This document shows, piece by piece, positions 57,803 to 64,000 of a stretch of 64,000 nucleotides of DNA. This DNA comes from Lepidodermella squamata. Lineage: Eukaryota; Gastrotricha. The position numbers were made by a program, and so were the translations under genes. Below the pieces are notes generated by a model. The model saw only the letters and a list, made by a program, of their open reading frames with translations. It was not told the origin of the DNA and ran no database searches. The stretch lies in assembly GCA_047495785.1 (NCBI GenBank), contig JBLDXI010000032.1, positions 2,232,001 through 2,296,000 on the forward strand, given 5' to 3'. The stretch's first letter is position 1, and each line of letters starts with the position of its first letter.

Positions 57803-59126
57803 TTACCACTATACCTATATAAACTTTATTCTAATACATTCAAATTCATGTTAAATGTTATAACTATGTATCACTTTTAAATTATCAAAAAGTATTTTCC
57901 CTTATACTACACGTTAAAAGTGAGCATCCTCATCCTTTCTAGTGGAGAAGGGATCAAATCTCAGCGTTGATCAAATATATCCTCTTATTACTGTCATAAA
58001 TTATTAGTCTGAATCGACGATCGAGGTTTGTTTTATCCACAATGAGCTTGGTTACGCATGAGGATGCATAAATGTTTTTGTTTTTATTGCATTTTTGGCG
58101 AAACCATAAGTATCGATTCGAATTGATTCGATAGTGGCGAGAGGGAACCCAGAAAGAATAAATAGATGAATATATCGTTAAAACAGTTTATTTGGTGGGC
58201 CTTAAATTGAGCTAGCATCGTCTCCGCGTAACGGTGTAAATGCCAAAACCACTAACACGCGGCTGCGGGATCCTTCAATCATTCAATCATTCAACTGTTT
58301 CATAGAGGAAAACTTTTGTTCAGTATGATACTGTGCCACCCCGGCCTCCCCACAATGAAAAAAATTCAATGATTACAGTGAAGCCTATGATCGTGAACTC
58401 CACTTATCATGAATATAAGCTATGACGTGAACTGGGTTTCCCGGAACGGGCATCGAGTGTGAACCTCTGCTGAAAGTGAACACGAATTCCGGAATCGCGA
58501 GAGTTCACAGTCATCATCATCATACATTTCACTGTATCTAGATAAAATTGCTACCTGGTGATCACCGATTTACATGTTGGTTGATTCCCGGCATAACTGA
58601 ACCTGCGGTAGGCGGTAACTGTCTTTTTCAGCGACAACCGAGTTGGTTACAAGTGACATTTTTACAGCCGATTAGACGAAATCAGGGAATCGACCAAAAA
58701 TTGGTTATATCCGACTTCTAGATGTACCTATTTTTATCGATTTTCCACTAGGTTTTATTCGTTCAAAACAGGCCTCATCATAAAAATAATGCACTAATTA
58801 AAGCGAATTACTAACCCTCTTGAGCTCTACAGTGCCTGTAAACATTGCAGACTCTTAATATTGCGTGAAAGAATAGCCTAATGATAGCCTGAGGATAGCC
58901 GAGGATGGTCTGAACTTGATACCAAACCCTCCACTTGAGCATTCCTTCGTGTCAGGTGATTAATAACAAGCAATAACAAGCGCATTGTAGCATGTTTGCA
59001 CGTACATTGTGTTACTCTCCCCCAAAAACAACGATCACTCAAGTTTTTGTGTTTTGTTCGCCACTTTGAATTTGAATCTCTGATTTCTTTGAAATCTGCC
59101 GGAATCCTCGCCTACCTCCTCACTCT

Positions 59127-59327
59127 GTGAAGATGAGCGCGTGTAGAAATAACCTAAGCTATAAATTCTGCTTCTCTAGGCGTGTTCGTGCTGCGTGGAA
59201 CCGTCTGTCTTCTGTTGCCGTAAATAATTCTCATCAAGTGTTCTGCAACTATATTAAACATAATTCCGCTCTATTTGATAAACATGTAACATCTGCGGTG
59301 AGGCGCCTCGAAATCACATCCTGCTGA
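59127..59327 (+). mobile_element. Possible non-LTR retrotransposon ORF2 C-terminal fragment
   Basis: A short frame ending TGA 59325-59327 carries FSRRVRAAWNRLSSVAVNN, then a Phe and basic residues, recalling the R(V/L)xxxWNxLP...VxxxxF tail seen after reverse transcriptase in CR1/jockey-type elements. No RT motifs, 3' tail or second copy was found in the window. Weak call. Confidence 0.3.
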
Positions 59328-60053
59328 TCATTGAAATTTACCATTTGCTAGCTGTTCATTACGACTTGCAAATAAAAAATGACTATGACTTAAGTCTTCT
59401 CCTCAACTTTAATAAAAAGTCAGCAGATCTCGTAGAGGTTCCAGCAAAGAATTCGGAATTTATGTATAATTAACCAATTAAAACTATTCAATAATCAAGT
59501 AATCCTTTTCCTCTAGTTGCCCATAAGTAAGTTCCGATAAGTCCGATTCGCACGCAGCGCAAAAGGCTAGAAAATGTGACTTTGATTGGTTTAACGAAGA
59601 TCTTTGCTTTGGAGCTTTTCGCGAAGCTTCGATAACTAGCTGTGATAATTCGAAACAAAAGTGTGAATCGAATAGACATTGGAACCTAAGACATCGGGAT
59701 CCAATAGACCTCGCGACTTGCGACTTCGACAAGGCGAGGCGAGATGGCGTTTTAAGCAAGAATTACTGCGGTCAAAAATACTTGCAATTGAGATAAAATA
59801 TTATTATCAAATTAAAAATATTAAGTTGTTGGTAATTATTTGCAAATTAATTTTAAAGCATTGACTTTGACACCCAGGTCACGTGTCATAGGTTCCCGCG
59901 GTTGCCCGCGCGCTCAACTTCACCGTGAGAATTCACTTCATACCTGGACTGCCCGCAAGAAAAAAGGAAGAAGCCAGAAAAGAGAAGAGAGTATCTCCTC
60001 GGAGAGTGAATCCCTCCGGTGGTAGCTCCTCGGCGAGCAATTAATCGATGTAG

Positions 60054-60120
60054 AAGCCTTCTCCTCCGAGAGGAGGCTAGAGAAGGCTACTCTGAGGTGC
60101 CTTCTCTTAGAGTAGCGCCG
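60054..60120. repeat. Cluster of short hairpins
   Basis: AGCCTTCTCCTCC pairs with GGAGGCTAGAGAAGGCT (60055-60087), and the following bases hold two further pairs, GAGAAGGC/GCCTTCTC and GCTACTCT/AGAGTAGC. The unit CTCC/GGAG recurs from 59980 on. It could be a decayed foldback element or a structured 5' leader; no gene is attached to it. Confidence 0.5.
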
Positions 60121-60429
60121 ATAGCACAAAATACAAAATACAAACCGGCCTGTAATTCGATGAGTCATAATTGTTACAGTGTTTGCGGTGTGCAAACTCC
60201 TTATGAAAATCACTAGGTTTTGTTATCACAGCTGTTCTTCAGGACGGTCTGAAATATCCTTCTCTTTCGTTGCCCTATTGTGTTGGTGTGATATATTTTT
60301 GCGAATTGGACATCAATTTGTGAATTTTTACTGTGCTAGGTAGTTAAAAAATGACCACCTCAACTTCAGCAATGCCATCTGGACAACCTGAGATTTGCTC
60401 GCTATCACGGGATTTCAGTAACTCAGAAG

Positions 60430-62455
60430 ATGCAGCCATCTCATCTGCGCCATCTGAAAGCACCATCAAAGCTACCGTTTCGACTTTCAGGTACTCTAAT
60501 GAGACACCGCCTCCTCCATTTGTTTATAATTAGACGTGAAGTTCATGTAATATACCAGGTGATGAACGGAGCGTTCTATTACTACTGCCAGCTGGCCGTA
60601 GATTTCCTCTGACTGGCGTCTGTGATGTAACAATACATCGTGGTTCCATTAAAGTTCTGGGATACTGCGCGAAGTCGGGCGAATCCATCCGAATTTACGC
60701 CCCTATCACGTGCAACCAATATCTCATCGAGGTGAATGAAGGAGATCCGACGAAAGATATTTTGACGCAGTTTCCTCAGCTTGCCGAGAGCGTTGAAAAG
60801 ATGTCGCAATTTTCGAAATTCGCGGTTATTTCAGTTACGAATTCCGGGACACTTTCACCGTATCAGGTAGTTCAATCAGCTGCGCTACTTGAAGGACGAC
60901 ACCTTTCGCCTCAGCTACTCGAGAAAGCATCGGTATCAGCTGAAACAAAGGCTATCTACGAGCGTACTGGGGCTATCTTCGGCCTGGATAACCGCCCCTG
61001 CATCGAGTTCTGGCCTCAACTGTCATCTGCAATGTCTACAATAGTGCAGGTTTTTTTACATTTAAACCGGCTTTCGTGTCGTAATAAAAGTAATTGACTA
61101 TTCGATTAGCAATCTATGAACCACAATTTGGAAACGAATACATCCTCCACCCGACCAATAGTAATTATGGTTTGTGGCGAGAAGAGTGCCGGAAAGTCGA
61201 CAACATGTCGAGCGATCGTGAATAGCCTGCTGAGTATGAAGGCATTTCAAGAAAAAGGTGTCGGCTACTTCGAATGCGATGTTGGCCAAACTGAGTTCAC
61301 ACCAAGCGCTGTTGTATCTTGGACGTTGGTTAAGCGTCCACTTTTTGGGCCCCCTTTCATGCATATGAAGAGCGTTGTCGATAACTCAGCTGCAGATCCT
61401 CAGTTCATTGCATCCTTCTACGGTGATCTGAGTCCCGGACAATCGCCGAACAGGTATTACGAGTGCTTGAAGTCTGTTTACTCACGAATACCTGCAGCCA
61501 CTCAACAGGTAATTTTAATCTGCAACGTTTTTTGTCGCTATTTCAATTATTTTATGTACAGAGCGTGCCTTTGGTTGTGAATACTATGGGATGGATGAGA
61601 AGCCTGGGCCTGGCTCTCCTCGTGGATACGTACAGACTGGTTCAACCTGATATAGTTCTTCATCTGAGGTCAGCCCAAGACACTGCTCCAAATCTGAACC
61701 CTGCCTTTTTCTTTTCTGCTGATGGTATAAATTCGACCCCGGTATACGCTAACGGTAAACTGCCTCAACATGAATTATACGACATTCCTGTCCACCGTCG
61801 ACAGCCTCAAAATCCGAAAACTGCCAGCCCTTCGCCACCTCCGTTCTTCCTTCGAGCTTTGTCAACGATCGGGCATTTAGCTATTAGCAAATCTGTGATT
61901 GAATCATCGTCTTTGAAAGCCCTTCCGAAATGCCAGTTACCTGTTGCTGAGAATTCAAATATGCGATACCTATTTGCGGGAGTTTGTCATGAGAGGGTTC
62001 CTGCCAGCGAAACCAGTCGTGCTTTATTGGGAAGTTTGGTCGCTTTGTGCCACATTGACGTCAGACTACCGAACGGAGCTACCCCGCCTCAGTTTCTGTT
62101 AACCTTGCCGACTGGTTGGATCGGGAATGAATGGTTGGGTCTGGGTATTGTGTTGGAAATCGATGAAGCTGGTCGCAAAGTCACGCTTGCGACTCCATTA
62201 GCCGAACACCCGGACATTCTAGCCCGAGTAAATTGCTTGATGCGAGGCTCTGTGACCATCACAGATTCAGCCATTGCCGAAATTGTCCCTAGTCACTTGA
62301 GGCAATGCGCTCCGCCCCAAGGTGTTTCAGTGCAAGGAAGCGGACATGCAGAACGAGACGACGGACCGTTCGACGCTCAGCGTTTTGGTGGCCGGCGGGA
62401 TTTTATGCGCAGAAAGCGGGGCATGCAGCAACTAGGTCAGTCACCGCAGCAGTAA
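60430..62455 (+). CDS. NOL9: Polynucleotide 5'-hydroxyl-kinase NOL9
   Basis: Exons 60430-60490, 60559-61049, 61110-61508 and 61562-62455 join in frame to 614 residues (human 702). Matches to NOL9 are LLLPAGRRFPLTGVC, a Walker A in VICGE-type block MVCGEKSAGKSTT, FECDVGQTEFTPS, RPLFGPPFMHMKS and LVVNTMGWMRSLGLALLVD. NOL9 phosphorylates the 5'-OH of the ITS2 cleavage product in the nucleolus during 28S/5.8S rRNA maturation; Clp1/Grc3 are the related family members. The C-terminal tail is Arg-rich. The first exon is uncertain: ATG 60430 is the start that joins in phase to exon 2, whereas the better-placed ATG 60351 lies in another frame unless the GTAACT at 60420 is used as donor. AATAAA is at 62490-62495. 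Confidence 0.92.
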
Positions 62456-63053
62456 TCTTCGCCCTTTTTAATGATTGCGTATTTGTGCAAATAAAGTTTG
62501 ATAATAAAAATGCAATTGATCCATATCATCTGGTGTGCTTATTTTTCTATTCCTCCTGTATCGATCGCTGATATTAATATGAGTATTGATTTGTCGCAGA
62601 GCGCCGCCATACCCCCAAGTGGCTCACGGTTGATTAGAACACAAATATTGAGCGTGATGGCACGTGAAAAAACGCGTCGTTGTATGAATTATTTACTGCG
62701 ATTAATTTTGCTCATGGCAAACGTTGAGCGCGCACGGAGGAATCGATTTTGGCAGTTGAATAATCTACGAACAGGTAAAATAGGCCGAGCAGGGGAGCGT
62801 AGTTTTTTTAACATATCGCAAAATTCCCTGCTATTTAATACAGTAATGATAAGCGGTTTCTACATCAAGAGCTTTCGAATTTTAGTCGGAAAGCGTTCTT
62901 ATTAGCTATGTAATTCAAGATAGTATCGAACGAAGAAAAATACCTCTGAGGATCATATGACCGTGACGCTCTAGGTCGACTTGACTTTCCTTTAAAATTC
63001 TGTAGGCAGACAGCATTTCCGCACATTTTATTATCAATAATTTTCTTTAAAAA
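62456..63053. other. Intergenic, NOL9 3' flank
   Basis: Polyadenylation signal AATAAA at 62490-62495. An Arg-rich open frame at about 62579-62905 has no family resemblance; it is left uncalled. Confidence 0.45.
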
Positions 63054-64000
63054 ATGGCGAAAACTCTGACGTTACCCGACTGCGTGATTTGCTACCGGGA
63101 AGCTCCAGATCACCCGGTCGCAACCCCATGCGGGCACGTATTTTGGTAAGATCTAACCGATTTTTTTTGGTGTCCATAATTTTAATTTGTAATTTCAGCA
63201 AATCATGCATAACAACGGCCCTTCAAATGAAAAGACATTGTCCTATTTGCCGGAAAAAAGTAGCACCCAAGAATTTGATTCCAATTATAGCGAGTGAGAC
63301 GGTCGTAGAGGACAAGGATGACGACAGTGAAGATTCATCGGGTTCACCCAGCACGAAAACGAAATTGCAGATTACCTGCGCAAAATGCTCGAAACCGCCG
63401 AAAGGTCCCGAGTTGGCATCTTGCGGGCACGCGTTCTGGTAATTGATTAATCTAATCCTAGAGAGATTTAGATTTATTTTCGAATTTTCTAGCCGGCCGT
63501 GTGCTCACCTGTGGTTCGAGCCCGAACTGAAGTGTCCGATTCATGACCTGCGGCTGGATAGGCGGCGGCTTTCTAGTCTTTTTTGTGACGGAGCAGGATG
63601 CAGAAGCGCAGTTAGCACTCGAGCCCCCTCCTCAAGACTGCCCCCATTAAAGCAGAACCTAAGACATAGCTATGAAGAAGATTCATTCGACAGCGACGAT
63701 TCAAACTCCGATAGCAGCAGTTCGAACACCGACAACGAATCGGAAATAGCTTCGATCAGTGATAACGACCTAATTTTAGTTAATAGATTTGTATTCTCCT
63801 TGCCCCCAATCGGGCGAAGGGGATCCGACAGCCACGATGGGCACATTTTCCCACAGCTCCTTGTGCCGCCAGCTTTCGCTCTACTTCAACATATTGGTCG
63901 CCATCCAATTATCCTGATGCAGCGCGGATTTCTGCCACGCTTAGGAAGAAATAATCGGAGCGGTTCGCAGCAATCGCAAGATGAACCGGAACCTCAAAAC
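63054..64000 (+). CDS. Two-RING E3 ubiquitin ligase-like protein, cut by right edge
   Basis: Exons 63054-63145, 63199-63438 and 63493 to the edge are open throughout, at least 280 residues. RING 1 is complete: CVICYREAP...TPCGHVFCKSC...CPICRKKV. A short acidic linker (EDKDDDSEDSSGS) leads to a second, RING-like set: CAKCSKPPKGPELASCGHAFCRPC, then KCPIHD. After that come an acidic Ser/Asp stretch and a basic tail running off the window. Both introns split the codon of the Cys after GHVF and GHAF, in phase 2, as expected if the second finger arose by duplication of the first with its intron. RINGs recruit E2 enzymes; substrate and partners are unknown. Confidence 0.8.

Larger units (their letters stand above)
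57803..60350. other. Gene-poor 2.5 kb between K2P and NOL9
   Basis: Simple and short repeats occur, such as CAATCATT at 58275-58300 and GATAGCC at 58870-58900. A possible retroelement fragment (59127-59327) and a hairpin patch (60054-60120) are listed separately. Both adjacent genes point away, so their promoters should be here. Confidence 0.5.

Noticed and set aside
62579-62905. Arg-rich open frame between NOL9 and the RING gene
   Set aside because: Possible short gene, but the sequence shows no domain, and a donor-like GTAAAAT has no matching acceptor exon.

Overview
The window is nuclear DNA from a small-genome invertebrate animal. About 24 intron-bearing protein genes lie in 64 kb on both strands. 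Most introns are only 40-60 bp with plain GT..AG ends, and nearly all junctions proposed here keep the reading frame. The families are animal ones: claudin-like protein, IRSp53/BAIAP2, inward-rectifier and two-pore K+ channels, clavesin-type CRAL-TRIO proteins, septin, RACK1, topoisomerase II, POLD2, ERp72, IFT81, NOL9 and AP5M1. I could not fix the phylum. Interstitial (CCCTAA)n tracts suggest a TTAGGG-type telomere, unlike the TTAGGC of rhabditid nematodes or the TTAGG of most insects. AP-5, IFT81 and IQCK indicate an animal that kept the AP-5 coat and cilia.

Layout, left to right. The end of a Thr-rich protein (1-251). A claudin-like gene with two alternative first exons and a large foldback element with a telomeric-repeat core in its last intron (1981-4304). 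An MGMT DNA-repair gene with a tRNA-Asn on the opposite strand inside an intron (4878-5867). POLD2 and, just upstream on the same strand, a small unknown gene (5990-7771). IQCK (8562-9738), a membrane-anchored SRPBCC protein (10009-10599), IFT81 (10778-13007) and a coiled-coil protein (13285-15283). ERp72/PDIA4 behind a promoter with an unfolded-protein-response element (16452-18476). An SNX14-type sorting nexin (19053-23204). AP5M1, with a decayed PIF1/Helitron helicase in one intron (23830-27775). An orphan GPCR (28485-29947). IRSp53/BAIAP2 (30121-33139), a SEPT6/8/11-type septin (35191-36966), two tandem CRAL-TRIO genes (37343-40400), a Kir channel (42021-45048), RACK1 (45314-46726), topoisomerase II (48917-54689), a K2P channel (55776-57802), NOL9 (60430-62455) and a two-RING E3-like protein cut by the right edge (63054-64000).

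Most neighbours are functionally unrelated housekeeping and signalling genes, as expected in a compact genome. Looser groupings are genome maintenance (MGMT beside POLD2), cilia (IQCK and IFT81, perhaps the coiled-coil gene between IFT81 and PDIA4), and actin/septin/membrane shaping (BAIAP2 and septin).

The most unusual material is non-coding: the palindromic element with seven perfect CCCTAA units at its centre; a second, degenerate telomeric island near 55.1 kb with short inverted flanks; a 13-18 bp motif of the type TTAAGG(A/C)GGATTTT that recurs in either orientation in many short introns and some 3' flanks; and the helicase fossil. I saw no CRISPR array, rRNA or intact transposon. Exon borders were read by eye from splice consensus, frame and family similarity.
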